This document shows, piece by piece, positions 13,301 through 28,300 of a DNA stretch of 64,000 bases (positions are counted from its first letter, which is position 1; every line of letters begins with the position of its first letter). Position numbers and translations under genes: made by a program. Under the pieces are notes generated by a model. The model made no database searches. It had not been told where the DNA came from and saw only the letters and a list, made by a program, of their open reading frames with translations. Origin of the DNA: Agrypnia vestita. Its lineage: Eukaryota; Arthropoda; Insecta; Trichoptera; Phryganeidae. The DNA is taken from assembly GCA_016648135.1 (NCBI GenBank), contig JADDOH010002285.1, forward strand, positions 186,001-250,000. The letters run 5' to 3'.

Positions 13301-16300
13301 CTTTGCTTTTTATACCTCTCATTTATTGTTTGTATCACCGACTCTACGGATTGTGATTGACGTTCTTTTAAATATCCGTATTACAATGATGGGAGCCGAC
13401 AGATTTTGTCAAAAAATAAAACACTTTATATTGTTTAAGTGTGTCTATTTTGTGTTTGGTGTACGTCCATCCTCCGTCGACTGTCAGGCGGGCATGTTGA
13501 TCCGCACAGCCTTGTTTGAAACTGAACCACCCCCCGTATTGATGTTTCCCTTCCCCCGCACAATATGTTTGAGCCGCTAGTAGTCGGTGTTCCCCGCCCC
13601 GCAACTAATACTCTACCAACCAGCTTGATAACCATATTCCTATTTATCTAATAATTTTTTATCACTCGCATATGTCGCTGGTAGTGTGGCAAAGGGATCC
13701 CTAGAAAAAATCAGCTTTATTGTTACGGCTTAGTACATTTACCTACCCATTACCGCCAACGTTTATATATACCTGGTCAAAGTGTGATTTTTTGTTTTCT
13801 TTGTATAATTATTATGGAAGTAAATACTTATTTCAAAACGATATGGTAGTAGTGAACTATAAAAAAATAAAATTTGAATAATAATGCGTAAATAAATAAA
13901 TATCTTTATTTTATCATCGTAATGTAGATTTGAAACAGACTACATGTTTAGGTAAGATGCTTTCATCGGTTTTGTATATCAATAATAAAATATTTTTAAA
14001 TTTTCCTGATTAACTTTGTGAAAGTTCATTGTTATTAACTATTTATAAAACTCAACGTTGTTTACTTCACACAATGACACTTTAATTAAAAAATTAAAAC
14101 ATTTTCGATGCTTGCTGCCTCATCTTCAGTAATATACTAACTCTAAAGACTAGAAGACATTTTATCTACTACATGGGGTGATGTGGTCGTGAGCGGGGGA
14201 AGGGGAGAGGTAGGCGAAAAGTGAAAGTGGTTGCTGACCGGGGCTAGTATGGATAGGAGGGGGATGTTATAGGTGGTGTTTGTATGTTGAGTGCATTATA
14301 ATTAATTTCTATATTTTCTAGAATGTCTAATTTTCTTTCTTACAGAAATTAATCTAAATGATAATGCACTCAACATACAAACACCCTCCTATCCATACTA
14401 GCCCCGTCCGGCAACCAAGTTCACTTTTTGCCTACACCTCCCCCTCTCCCGCTCCCAACCACAACACCCCATGTAGTAGATACAATGTCTTCTAGTCTTT
14501 AGAGATAGTATATTACTGAAGATGATGCGTAAGCATCTAAAACATTTCAAGTTTTTAATTAAAGTGTCATTGTATGAAGTAAACAACATAGTGTTTTATT
14601 CATAGTTAATAATAAAATATTTTGACTAGTTTTTTATTATTATGTATATGTATTTAGACTTTACTATAAAGTGAAATACTATTGGTTGGACAATATTTTT
14701 CAATTACTGTGTGCTAGGTTATATTTTATTGGTCAGTATCTCGTATTAGATAACAATAATAAAAAAATCATACGCAGTTTTCTTTTGGGCGTTAATTGGT
14801 TAATAGATGCCTTTGCCATATTACCACCAAATACAATGTTAGTAATATTCTAGCAATTAAGGATCTGAAGTCATATAAAAATATTGTGTTTATCCCGAGC
14901 TACCAAATATTGTAATACACCTGTTCACATTATATTCTGACATTTAACCGTTTAGCTATTTCTAAAATAATTGTTTGCTTGTGTGTTTTAATTACATAAT
15001 TTTACAATATTTAGCTAAGATTTATTACCACGTAGCTTGGTTTGGCATCGATATAGGTGTCATTTTATTTTAAGCAATGTCGCGTTGTATTATTGAAGAA
15101 TTGAACTTTTGCATTATTGCATTGACACGATCAGATAACCCAAATGTCGGAGAAAAGCCCTGTTTAAAGGTTCAACAATCTAAAAGTGTACATGAGAAGA
15201 TGTATGAATGTGGTTGAAGCAAAAGCGGTGTACCCCTGAAGGGAATCGGGATGATGGTTAGTTAGTTAGTTAGTTTTGCTATATTGTTAACACATTAACA
15301 TCAACAGCTTTAATAAAAAATTTGACCTGTAGTATTGTCATAGCGATGTGTATGTAGTTCAGTGCTTTGAACGTACGCCATCGACGACCGCTCGGCGAAC
15401 ATGCCATAAAATGTGCTAAACAGTTTACAATATTTCCCATACACATGCGTGCGGAATGATTTTGCCTTGCGCTAAAGTGGCCTAAAACGAATCGCTCTAA
15501 GGTATGTGCCAAATATTTTTTAGATTCTTTTATATCTTAGAAAATATAATACTACATGTATGTATACAGTAAAAACTCGTTAATTTGAAATTCAAGGTTC
15601 AAAAAAAAAATCACGATGCGATTGCGAAATGTGCCAAAAATCGTAAAACTTATAAAAAAGTCATTAATTTTGTGAAAAAAGACTATATTTTTTAATATTT
15701 CAAGAAATAATTTAGAAAATGCGATATTTATTATGCTGATACAAATATCGCAACAATTCAATTACTAAAGTAACCAATATTGACATATTTGTTGTTCTCA
15801 CTCAAAAAAAAATCGGAATATTTTTTTTCAAATTAGTCAAATTTCAAAAAAATCAGTAATATGTGAACTAAAATGTATTGATTTATGGCACAAAAGGCTA
15901 AAAATTATTTCAAATTATGAATTACCGGAGTTTTCGAATTATCGTTAATCTACTATGAGATTAATATTTTGGGATTTGTAGGTTTTAAAAATTTTGAATT
16001 ATGGTGAATTTCGAATTATCAGGATTCAAATTAACAATTTACTGTATATATTTAGATGCCTTTGCTTAAGCTTTGTAATTTAAAAATGGAATATCTATCA
16101 TTTATGTATATAAATATTATATGTACATATTATATATTTAAACTGATTGGCTACGTATGTGGAGTGGTGTTTCTTAGTAAATAATATACATTTATCGCTC
16201 CGTAGTTAGAAAAGTGACAGAATTATAACAAATAAGGTGAATTAAAATAGTGTACTCCTATAGACTTATTCTACTCCTACTCATATAAATTTCTACTAAA

Positions 16301-19300
16301 TAAAAGTATATTAAAATAGATATCTGGTAATATCACTATTATCATATTTTGTATTCAGATTTTAATGTTACCATAACATAATATTCTGTCAGATAAATAC
16401 ATATTAGATTTTGCTTTTTCCCTAAATATATTTTACGAACAACCCACGCTTCAACTGATGCCTGGTTCACACGGCATATAACGCTCATCTTCTTTCGTGG
16501 ATAGATGTCGATTCTCGGTTGAATTGCCGAAACCAATCGCCGATTGTGGGAAGTCGTCAAAAATAATGTACATACACGAAGCATGGTCATTGAAATTGAT
16601 AAAAAGTTTGAAAATCGTCTTTTGTAAAATTTGTATATTTTTAATTCTGTCACATTTTCGGCAGCGGAGGTGGAAAATTACATCGAGTATAAAATTAAAC
16701 ACTTCAATTGTCATTAATATATAATCTCCAGTAAGTACACTCCACAGTATAAAAATATAATTATAAATACATACGTATTATAGATAAATTTATTTTTTGT
16801 AAGAACGAATATTGTGGACAGGTACGTTTTTATAATTTAACTAGTTATTTGATGTGTAGTGGCAGATAGTAGATATTAATGGAGAGTTGTGAGGAATCTA
16901 CGCTAAGTCAGCGATTCGATTTTTGAATTTCGGTGAGGAACTGGCAAAAATATGTCATAATACATACTTATATGTATAATTTTTACTTGTACTGCACTGT
17001 AAAAAAAGCACATACTTGGCTGACCGTGTCCAAGGAACACAGACTATTGTTTGTGTGACTTTTCTCTAGAGAAGTACCCACCTAGTTAAAACATATTACA
17101 GATCTAAAATATATATTTATACTGGTAGCATTTTATTATTTACTAGTGGCAAGTGTTTTTTTTTTTGCATGGTAATTTTTAAATGGTAATGCAATGTTGC
17201 ATTGTATTTTGTGAGGTATAAATCATTATTGTTTATATTTCCACACAAATCCACATATAGCCATCTACATTAAATAAATCACATTTTTGTCTTTCACTTG
17301 AGGTATGGATGCATCTTCACCGAGTGATAATTACCACTATGTATCACATTCAGAATATTACCTACTTAAAAACTTGGGATGCTGGTGAAAACTATCCAGA
17401 AAAGCCATTCCATCCATCCATCTTCAGCGTTACAACCCTTGGTGGGTCCTAGCTGCCTCCAAGAAAGTCCTCCATGCTGCTCTGTCGCTGGCTATCATTT
17501 TCCCAAAAAATCCATTACGGAAAGAAATCTTTTAGCTTAGTGACTGTGTAAAAAGTCATCCAACATTTTTTTTAGTCTTTAGATCATGACTATGCTCGTA
17601 GTGAAATTGAAGTCATGATGTTTTCTTATATGGCAAGCCTATAGAGCATATATATAATATAGAGCATTGTACAATATCAGACAATGTAGCTTTGGTGCCA
17701 TTGGCTGCAAACGGACACTGAAAAATGTAAATAGCAATCTTGCCAACATAGCAGAAATTGTCAACAGCAATAACCAGTTAAGTTCAAGTACTAGATGGAC
17801 GTATAATGTTGTACATGCCTGAGATTTAAGTGTTCTTTCGCAATTTCCAGCGGTGAGGACAACGCGGACGACGTGGTGGTGGACTCGCCCGTGAGCCCTG
17901 CGGCTGACGAGGAGGAGGAGGAAGAGTGGCCGCCCTTCCGCAAGGCCGGCGTGTTCGATCCGTACAGCGACGACCCGCGCCTGGCTGTCAAGAAATTGGC
18001 GCTGTGCCCGCTCACTGGTACCCTGCTGGTGGCCGGCACAGCCGGGCACGTGGTGACCGCCACCCTGGGAACAGAGCAGCTTTCTCGGGAAGTCAAGGTA
18101 ATGCTAATGAACTTTAATGCTCTATCAGATGAATTTGTGATTTGTGTGTGTAATTGGTTTTTATGTAGCAGATTATTAGCCAATGAGAATTTAACATTTG
18201 AATCTACCATTTGAATAGAAAATATTATTTTACACTTTGGGAGAAATGTCGACAGTTACGGAGATGTAAAATAAAATGATTAAAACCTTGCAGAAATTCT
18301 AAAAATATTTTTTGTTATGTTTTTGTCATTATATTTGACTTATATGAATTTTTAATATTCATTTAAATTACTGTGGTGATAGTCTAGGGTTTTACAGAAA
18401 ATAAGTAAAAAATATTGAAATAAAATGCAATCTTTGATGTCACTTATCTCCTTGAATTGTAAAGAATGTTTTCCATTCAAATTTGAATGAAGGAGACTCC
18501 CTCGAAGTTTTTGCTACTAGCTATGATACACCCTGTATACAACATGCCCAAAATCAAGAATCAATTTACAGTATTAGTCCACATTACACAGAAATATTTC
18601 TTCACTTTACGGGTGGATGATTCAAAATATACCGATTTTATATAAATGCCTGATGATACATGATCATTCCAAGGGCACAACATGTTTTTTGATAAAGTTT
18701 TTATATTTAAAAAATTGGGTCCATCATGACATTTGTAATGGTAATACTTTTGTGTATTTCAGTACGTGACGATTAACATTGTGTCAGACCGTGACAGCTT
18801 TGTTTGGAAGGGACACGACCACCTTCACGTGCGCAGCGGACAGATCAACATGGCTCCAGGATTCCAGGTCAGCCGATCAACAAACAACTTTTTACCCTTA
18901 TTGTAAAATACCTATAAAAAAAACAGTTTTGCGGTATTACTTTTAAGACCTAATTATTATACAATTTTTACTTTTAGTGTAAACTAGCATTTCATACCAT
19001 TGTCCGAGCTATTCATTGTTACCCCAATACTAAAAAATAGACAAGACGTAGATTTACGACAATCCGCTTTATTAGGTGAATATCCCAACACCATAGACAG
19101 GACATATTTATTTATGCCCATGTAATTACTTAATTTATTTACATTTAGAAAGTAGTCTTGTATCTGTACTATCTAATTAGTGTGATATGTTGAGTGAGAT
19201 GAATGTTGAGTATAAGGGTTTCTAACACAGGAAGCAGAAACTGCATACACGATGGTGCAATATCACTTTTTCAACACCCAACAGTTGTGCAATAATGGCA

Positions 19301-22300
19301 TATAAATTATTTCAAACTAAAATAGGAATATTAATATTTTGTTATACATACATGGATTGTAATGTTGGACCTCCACAATGTCTGTGTATTTAAAAAAAAA
19401 TTACCTGTTTATTTGATGTCAAAGCGATATTCATATCATTACGCACCCAGTAATTGCAATCTGGAGTTTTGTCTAAGATATAAGTATTTAAAATGAAGAT
19501 GATATACAATAAATATACCTATACCTACTAATATTATTTTAAAAGTTAGAAATCAGTATCACACACATCTACTAATTTTTTCATCCGTGAGTTCAAATAT
19601 TAAATTAAAGCCAATATTTTCATCACGATTATACAAATATTTACATTTGAAGACGTCTTGACATTTCTCTATTTTTGAGTGTTGGAGTAACAATCACCAT
19701 GTCATGTCATCATTTTTGTAAACATATGGACCAATGATTCCACCTGTCCGTAAAACTCACCAAATAGTGACTTTTTCTGAAGTAATGATGTTTCGACAAT
19801 GGTTTGTGGATTATTATCGCTCCAAATGCGGCAATTCTGTTTATTGAAGCCATTTAACCAAAAATGTGCTTGAACAAATTTGGATTGTGAAAATTGGATA
19901 TCCAGATTACGCCATGTACGTGCCAGCCACGGATGCCATATGCCCGAAATCATATTAAAATATTAATGCCATAAAATTATCTGCCAAATAAATCCAATTT
20001 CGTGGATATTAAAAACATTTTTCTGTGTTTAATTTAAATTTAAAGTTCTCCACCTCTAAAAAAACACACAGTATGTATAAATTATTAAAATAAAATTAAA
20101 ATGAATTAATATTCGCATAAGTTAAATATAAATAATTGATAGTGTAATTTTTGACTCCCAGGCTTCCAGCGTGGTACAGCTTCTGCCTCCGGCAGCCGTG
20201 ACGTGGGTGTCCCTGCAGGCCGAATGGGGGCTGCTGGCCGCCGGTACGGCGCACGGCTTGGCGCTGTTCGATTACAAGAGAAACGTGGCTGTCCATCACC
20301 GCTGCACTCTCAACCCTAATGGTATTTTGAGGATTTTAATATATATTCCAGATTTTTAACTCGTACGAATGTGACTCGATTCGGAGACTATTACAAAAGT
20401 CATTTTAAAGATTTCTTCTTTTTTCCCATATAAATCATCACATTAATGAACTTATCATTCCAGCTTATTTATAGAATGTTTGTAGATCTCAGGTCAAAAT
20501 TTTCAAGTCACTTCAGAACTATCTTAGTGAGTGTCCGTGATTCCCCTATAAGAGTACAGTAAAACTCCGTTAATTCGAACCCTGATAATTCAAAATTAGC
20601 CATAATTTGAAACTTTTCAATCTCATAGTAGATTAACCCCGATAATTCGAAAACCCCGTAATTCATAATTCTGAATAGTTTTTAGCCCCTTGTGCCTTAA
20701 ATCAATACATTTTATTTCACATAAATCAAAATTTTTTTGCACACCGAAATCACTGCGTCTAACTAACTAAAGACACTTTACAATTCCAGACTTGACAGGA
20801 GCCGGCGACACCCCCATCTCCCGGCGCAAGTCCTTCAAGAAGTCCCTTAGGGAGTCCTTCAGGAGGTTGCGTAAGGGCAGGTCGCAGAGGAGGGCCAACC
20901 CGACGGCGGATTCAGATAAGAAGGTAGGGTATTCAAATGAACTTTATATTATAAAATTATATCTCTACATAGGCATATTCAGAAATATCATTCGCATTTT
21001 GTTTTGCATTGTGTATTTGTTTTTGACAATACATTTTGATTACTGATGTAAAAATTGTTGTTTTAAGCGGTTACATTATTTGAGATTTATATCTTGATTG
21101 TATTGATGATTGGTAACTGATTTTTTTACCAATCATTGATACGATTGTATACAAATCTTAAATAAAAATTATTGTTTAATCTGTTAATTTGTTTAACCGG
21201 TTAAAAAGGTCTTGAGCCAAGTGCCAATTTCGTGTTAATACATGAATTTGTAAATGCACGTCCTAATTTCAAATCAAATCCAGATTTGTTTTGCGTTTGT
21301 GTTTTGTCTTCTAAAAGTTCTCAAATTCAAACAGACTGTTACTATATTTTGGTAACAATTAACATTTTGCCAGGACCCCCCGAAGAAGCCTACTCAGGAG
21401 TCTGGTGACACCTTCAGTCCTCTGGAAGCCAAGCCGGTGGAGAGGCAGGTTGAGGCGCGTCCCGCAGACGACTCCAATGGCTCCATGGTGCGCTGCTTGC
21501 ACTTTGCCAGGACGTTCCTCATCAGCGGTTAGTTACAGTTGAGAATATATCTACACACTTCGTTGTTCACAGTTGTTGCTTTCCGGTGAAGCCTAATAAG
21601 ATTGACATTGTAGTGATATATACAATATTATATAGGACGCCACAGATTTTTCTGATTATCAACTGATTTTGCAGTATATCCTTAAGAGGAAAAGTGATTT
21701 ACTTAGACCTTGAAAAATACTTTTTTGTCGGAAGAAATGTATTTTGCCGTTAGGCATTGTTGACGGTAAATTTGTTTTCTACATCCATTATATTCTACAT
21801 ATGCAAGGTTTTGATAACTTGATTTATATGTCACAGAATAGATGTAAAGGTGGATAGGTGATGTATCTGGATTGCTGTTTCTTGGATTGCACATAAGTTA
21901 CCATCACTTAAATGTCAAAACATTAAATAAAAATGATTTTGATGACGCATGTCAAAAATCTCGCGCACCGTCTTAAACGAGATTTTCAGTAAACCAAATA
22001 TGATCCAAGTCGAACAACCGGCCTTTCATCTTCTAATTGGAAATTTATCTACCATTACCATTAAAATTACCTAACCTAATTAATTACTAATCTAACCTAA
22101 CCCAACCCTTTTGTTTCTGTTTTTTTATGGTTTACTTTAAATTCATCATTCATGAATAGAAAACAGCCTAACTCTAGAAATATTGACAAGGATAAACTTG
22201 AAAGTGTTAACAGATAATTAAAAATAAATAATCAGCGTAAATAACTCGTCATCCTTGTGCCCAAAAGAACCTAAACGACTAAATTAGTTCCAATCTTTTT

Positions 22301-25300
22301 CCAGTCCAGAACACGGTCCCCACTCTGTGGGCCGGCACCAACAATGGCACAGTGTACGTCTTCACCATAACCATACCCTCGGCTAACAGAAGAATGGAAG
22401 ATGCCGTGAGTATTGTCTGCCTCGTTAGATTTTTATAATTATATTTGGATTACTTTGTGAACACAACTTATATAGTCAATCTACCCGATGAAGCTAGCTA
22501 AGTGTGGCACATCATTCCTTTACTTTGAATGAATTAATCCACATGGAAGTTATATAGTTTTTAATGTTACTTATCCCAGTTACATTATCCCAGTTTATAT
22601 GTTACTTCACCACCACGACTCCCGGTTATCCGGGATCTGAAGTTATTAAATTTGATCGAGAAACGAGTAATAACATACTACAAAGGGTTAAAAAGAGACA
22701 TAACAAGTGTGCAATTTTCACATTTTTATTGTATTCTTGGTTAATTTTTCAATGCTTTTAAATTAACCGATTAAATCAATTATACACGAATTTTTTCCAT
22801 CCCAGATAATCAAGAGTTGGAAAATGTTTAAAAACAAACAAAAATGAGATTTTTCACTTACAATATTTTCCCCGTAAAAGCTCAATATTCCGCTGTTACA
22901 GGTAAGTTGTCAGCTAGCCAAGGAAATCCAGTTGAAGCACCGCGCTCCCGTGATAGGCATCACAGTGCTGGACGGAGCCTCCGTTCCCCTGCCGGAGCCG
23001 CTTGAGGTATTCTTTTGGCCCACATCCACAATCAACTCTATGTTTTATAGTAGGGGATGCAGTAAAATCTTTAATTAGAAATGTAAAGTTTTAGGCGATC
23101 ATGCACTTTTTCTTCCAGCTTCTCTTGTTTTTTATATCACTAAAGACATTTTGGTATATTTTAAAGACATTTCTATCATTTATACCTTAAAACCGCACTA
23201 ATAAAATTATATATTCTATAAATAAATTATCAAACCATCACTGTTTTACAGCCGAACAGCATTGCTCCACTTTGAAAGCTTAATTTGTGTTGATGCGCTT
23301 AGGACATGATTATTTTTTCAATAATACTATATAATAAACTGTTACCTATAATTAGCACAAAATACTTTTAAATAGGTAAAGCCATTTTTTACAATTTGTA
23401 CATTATAAAAGACTTAAAAATATTGTATTTTTTGTGTAATTCCTCTTCAACACTGTTTAAATAAATGAATTGCCTTAGTTATTTTTTTGTAATGTTTCAA
23501 CTTAAGTATAAACATAACATTATTATTAATTATAAAACCCCAGTAATTGTAAAATTAGTGCAATGTAAATCAATTACTGATTTGGTGAGTTTTCTTTTTT
23601 ATCACCATGATACCGATATGTCGAGTATGATTTTATTACAAGTAAGATCCGTCCTTATGTAACGATCACACTTGCAGGTGGAGAGAGGTGTGTCACCCCT
23701 TCCGGACTCCACCCAGCCTCACCGGGTCATCATAGCCTCCGAGGAGCAGTTTAAGATTTTCTCACTGCCTTCCCTGAAGCCGTACTGCAAGTACAAGCTC
23801 ACGGCGCACGAAGGATCCAGGGTAAGTTGCCACCACACTGTCGGGTCCCAACCATACACTGCAATATTATTCTAATGAAACTATTTTCAAATTAAACATA
23901 AATAAAATATTAATAATAAAAGACTGGTTGGAAAACCAATGGTAATTGTAGAACATTACTAAATGATTCTACTTATCAAGATAGATCAAGACTTCTCTTA
24001 CCGACATCCATTCCTCTTTATCAACTGGGAACCAGCTGACATTCCTTACTCATATGCCTTGTGGGTAAAGTGAAATACGTGCTGGATTATATATACTTCC
24101 AGTGCTGAATGTCCTTGACGACATGTACACTGGTTTCAGGTGCGGCGGATGGGATTCGCTCACTTCTCGTGCATGACCACAGAGGGTGGCAAGAGCGTGA
24201 AGCACACCGAGTGCTGCCTGATGTGTCTCACCAACCTCGGGGATTGCCTGGTGCTCAGCGTGCCGGATCTCCGCAGACAGCTAAACGCGGCAGCCGTTCG
24301 CAAGGAAGACATCAAGTTAGTTTGGGAAAATATTATAAGCTATCTGCGCTGTAATGAGGGATAGATTAGATAGATTATGTCATAGATAGATAAATAATTT
24401 ATTTATTATTTAATACACTACTAGAGTTACAGTCGAACTAGGTTATAACGAGCTCGGCTATAATGAGCAAAACTGTGAATTCATTTTGATTTGCGCATAT
24501 TCCCATATAATCGTTCTCGGTTATAAGGAGCGTGATTCCCGGATATATGAAGCAAATTTTAGAAGCTCTGTAGACATATTTGCTTGGGTTACAGAAAAAA
24601 AAACAAATATGTACTCATAACAATGAACTTGTTCACTTTGCTTTTAAAGCAGCTCGCACTTAATTAGGGTTCATTTCATGATGTACACAAACTTGTGTGG
24701 AACGCGGCGCCAGTAAAAAGGTTTCACTGTCGTCTTCTACAGTTTCATTGCTCTTTGGCTGCTCTTGAAAATAACATCACACAATTAAAAAAATTTAGAA
24801 ACTGAAATTTACCTATCCCGGATATAAGGATTCCCGGCTATAAGAAGCAAATTTAGTCGGTCCTGTCGCGCTCGTTATAACCGAGTTTGACTGTATTTAT
24901 TATCATAATACATATTCATAAAGGCATGTGTACTAAAAATATCAGGTAAACTACCGTAAACTAGTCACCCATTGATTGATTGACTGCTCAATAGTATTTC
25001 AGTGAGGAAATGGATTACGTGCACAGTTAATTGATATATTTTTAAAAATTAATTTTTGACTTACTATTTATACCTATAATTCTTGACTCTGTCTGTGACA
25101 GTGGCAAATTTCAATAAATATATAATATTTTATTATTGAAATGAAAATGAAAGTTAATAAATGTGACAAAGGTGTTGTTATTCATCGTGACAGAAACATT
25201 ATTTGTGCATTATATTATTCCAGTGGCATCTCCAGCCTGACCTTCTCCAAGTACGGAGAGGCCCTCTATCTTCACTCCTCGTCGGAGCTGCAGAGGATCA

Positions 25301-28300
25301 CACTTTCCGCTACAAAGGTCTGTGATTCAAATGTACACCAGCCTGAATATGTTGTTTTCTAGAATGAAAATGGCACAAAATATTTAGCAATTCTTTTTGT
25401 TTCTTTTATCTAGTTGGATTTTTTCACACGGCTGACTCCCGAAATACCGTCTCCAAAATCATTAATCGATTTTGAAGGCATTGAAACAGTGAAACATAAT
25501 ACAGTAAAACCCCGCTAATTTGAAATTTGACATAATTCGACATTTTTAACACCCAAAAGTTCCAAAATGTTAATTTCATAGTAGTAACCCTAATAATTAG
25601 AAAACCCCGGTAATTCGTCATTCGAAATAATTTTTAGTCCCTTGTGCCATAAATCAACACATTTTTAGTCAGATATTTCAATTTTTTCGCAACAACAAAT
25701 ATGTCAATATTGGCTACTTTAGTAATAGAAATGTTTCAGTCTTTGTATTAGGCTAATAAATATTGCTTTTTCGTAATGATTTCTTGAAATATGCAAAAAT
25801 ACAGACGTTTTTAACAATATTAATGGCTCTTTGCATAAGTTTACAAATTTAGGCAGATTTCACAATCTCATCGCCTAATTTTTTTGTACCTTGAATATTT
25901 AATTAAAGGGGTTTCGCATAATTTGAATTTTTTTTGGTTCCCTTGAATTTCGAATTAATGAGGTTCTACCTAATTCGAAATTCAAGGGACCATTGGCCCT
26001 GAAAAATGTTCATTATTCAATAAATTGTGGTTTTATACAAAATACTTACAAAATCAATGTTTTATTACGTAATAATTATCTTCAATGGTATTGGGATAAG
26101 AGGCGAATCATTTCATTACAATAGCTTTTCGAATGACAGCTCAATATTTATAAAATAAAACTACACAGTTTTAGAAAAAATCAAATTGTAGTATTTTTTA
26201 AAAAGACAAAATTTCATTTCACCATTTGAGTGTTGCGCTTTTTGCAGGTGACGAGAGCGCGCTGCTACCTGCCGCTGCCCCTCTGGGCGCGCCCTGTGGA
26301 CCCACCCACCACCCCCACCTCGCTGGACGAGGGATTGCTCAACGGAGATCACAAGGTACAACATCATTATACTACATAAACATTTGTACACAGCGCCACA
26401 TATTATAAACGAGAGCTGTAAAAGCAAAGCCAGCAATATACCACTGAGGTCCAAAAAACAAAAAACCTATCACTATTCAAAGAAATTTATCTGGAATCTA
26501 TGAAAGTTTTTAAAAATAATTGGTGCCTCAGTTTTTCTTTTATTTACGTGTATAAAACTTTCAAATAATGGACATTGCTGCTTTTGCTATTAACATAATT
26601 GAATAGTACTGTCATTGTTTCAGTATAAGATTGACATCGACTCTCATTTTAGTATGAACACACACGTGACACTTCCTGGGTGTTGATTGGTTGAAGTCAA
26701 TGTTGCTACTCTTACTTTTTACTCAATGAGGATATTGCTGTCTTTGTTTTTAATAGTGATTTAGAAATATAATTTTGGAAGGGATGGAGCTATATTTTCC
26801 ATTAACACTTTGACCGCCAACCGTTTCATAGTGCACCTTCTATGGTACGTTGGCGTTATTTTGCTGATATTGTAAGATTTATAAAAAAATGTCTATCTGT
26901 GATACATGCATAATTCTTTGTTTATTTATATGATGATTCTATTTACATATTTTGAGGATTAAAATAGAAGACATAGGCTAAAAATACAAAAAAAAACTCG
27001 AAGAAAAAGGATTATTAACAATTTTTATCAAAAAGACGTGTAATCCTTACGTGTGTCATATATTTTGAAACAGAGATGATAAGACAGAGGTACATTGCAG
27101 TCTGGGCAGAAAAAAAAAAGTTTCTTTGCACCCACGTTTCCCAGTTCTTTTTTTTATACTATCGGCATAAACTTTGCAAACTCTTGCTACCTTTTCTTTC
27201 TTTTCGGAGCTTGGTATCTTCTTCAGAAAATGCTTTCCCACTTGCCTTATGCTCTTGCCAATAAAGTGTGGACCATGTGTGGGTCCAGGGAACGCAGATC
27301 ACGAGCAGAGTCCCTGATTTTAAAACAAACAGTATGAAAGTCAGTAACGTCTTGAGTACGTGATCAGCGTTCTGACAAAAAATGCCATGATGTACTGTTT
27401 CCGTTTTGGCTGTGAAAGTGTTAAGTTTCGAATTCAGTACATCCTAAATAAGTAATCCTCGGTGATTGCATTCAAAACATTTATTTTTTGGATATTGTTG
27501 CCTTTGATTTTACACCGATTTAATGTGCCGCACGCTTCCAGTTGGGCGATATCCCTGAGAACGGTCTGGGTGAGGACCAGCACAATGTGACGGTGTCCTC
27601 GCAGAGCATCGGAGACATCACAGTGGACAGTGTCAAGGACCACCTCATACAGGCCGTGAGGAGTTCTGCCAACAGCCCCGAGCAACTGGCAGCCAAGATT
27701 GGAACCATCAACCTACAGGTACAAAACTTGGGTGGAATTTTCTCCACAAACACACGGGTACTTTTCTTACAATATGTGTACATGAAAAAATCCATAAGTT
27801 TTAAGATTTTTTTTTCAGTGTGTTATAATTCAGAATTGCTATCATAACACACTTTCGCTGGGTACTTTTGCGAGCTAATGTACAGCGGGTTTATATGGGT
27901 TTTTACCTACTATACATTAGTATAACAGGTAAAAACTGTCAATAGGTAGATAAACAAACCATAAAAAACAATTGTTATTGTTGAAAAATACCTACCAAAG
28001 AACCCATAAAACATCACATTTCAACTGGAGTTCTACGATTCCCTAAACATTTGTTTTTATGGATAAATTGGCAATCACGGTCCCCGCTGTGCGAACCAAG
28101 GAAGAGATAGAAGCCACAGGGCTTAAGACCTGTCGTTTGCTGGTTTTAGGATCCTTTACATCACGGCCACATTCACAATTTCTTCCATGTCCTCTTTCCC
28201 CCCTTAGAGCGATATCTTTTATATATTACGCATACTCAGAGGCATAGGAGCCTTTTCCGTTCTTCTATGATCCGGTTATTGCCACCTTTGTCATTTTTTC

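Larger units (their letters stand above)
12642..17850 (+). other. l(2)gl large intron 7-8
   Basis: 5.2 kb without coding evidence. Holds a MITE (12839-13317), a GC-containing foldback (14055-14586), a pogo-like MITE (15567-16044) and a dispersed repeat near 17405-17510 containing 'agcgttacaaccc' and 'gggtcct', a motif set common in insect interspersed repeats. The rest is AT-rich. Confidence 0.65.
20924..22901 (+). other. l(2)gl introns 11-12, 12-13 and 13-14
   Basis: Three AT-rich introns (20924-21373, 21528-22304, 22406-22901) around exons 12 and 13. Near 21990-22022 'gatccaagtcgaacaaccggcc' looks like one end of a Harbinger-like MITE. Nothing else recognised. Confidence 0.5.
26356..27541 (+). 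other. l(2)gl intron 18-19, nearly all nested MITEs
   Basis: Filled by the 26415-27524 MITE and the piggyBac-like element inserted in it. The acceptor of exon 19 lies only about 17 bases after the MITE end. Confidence 0.7.
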
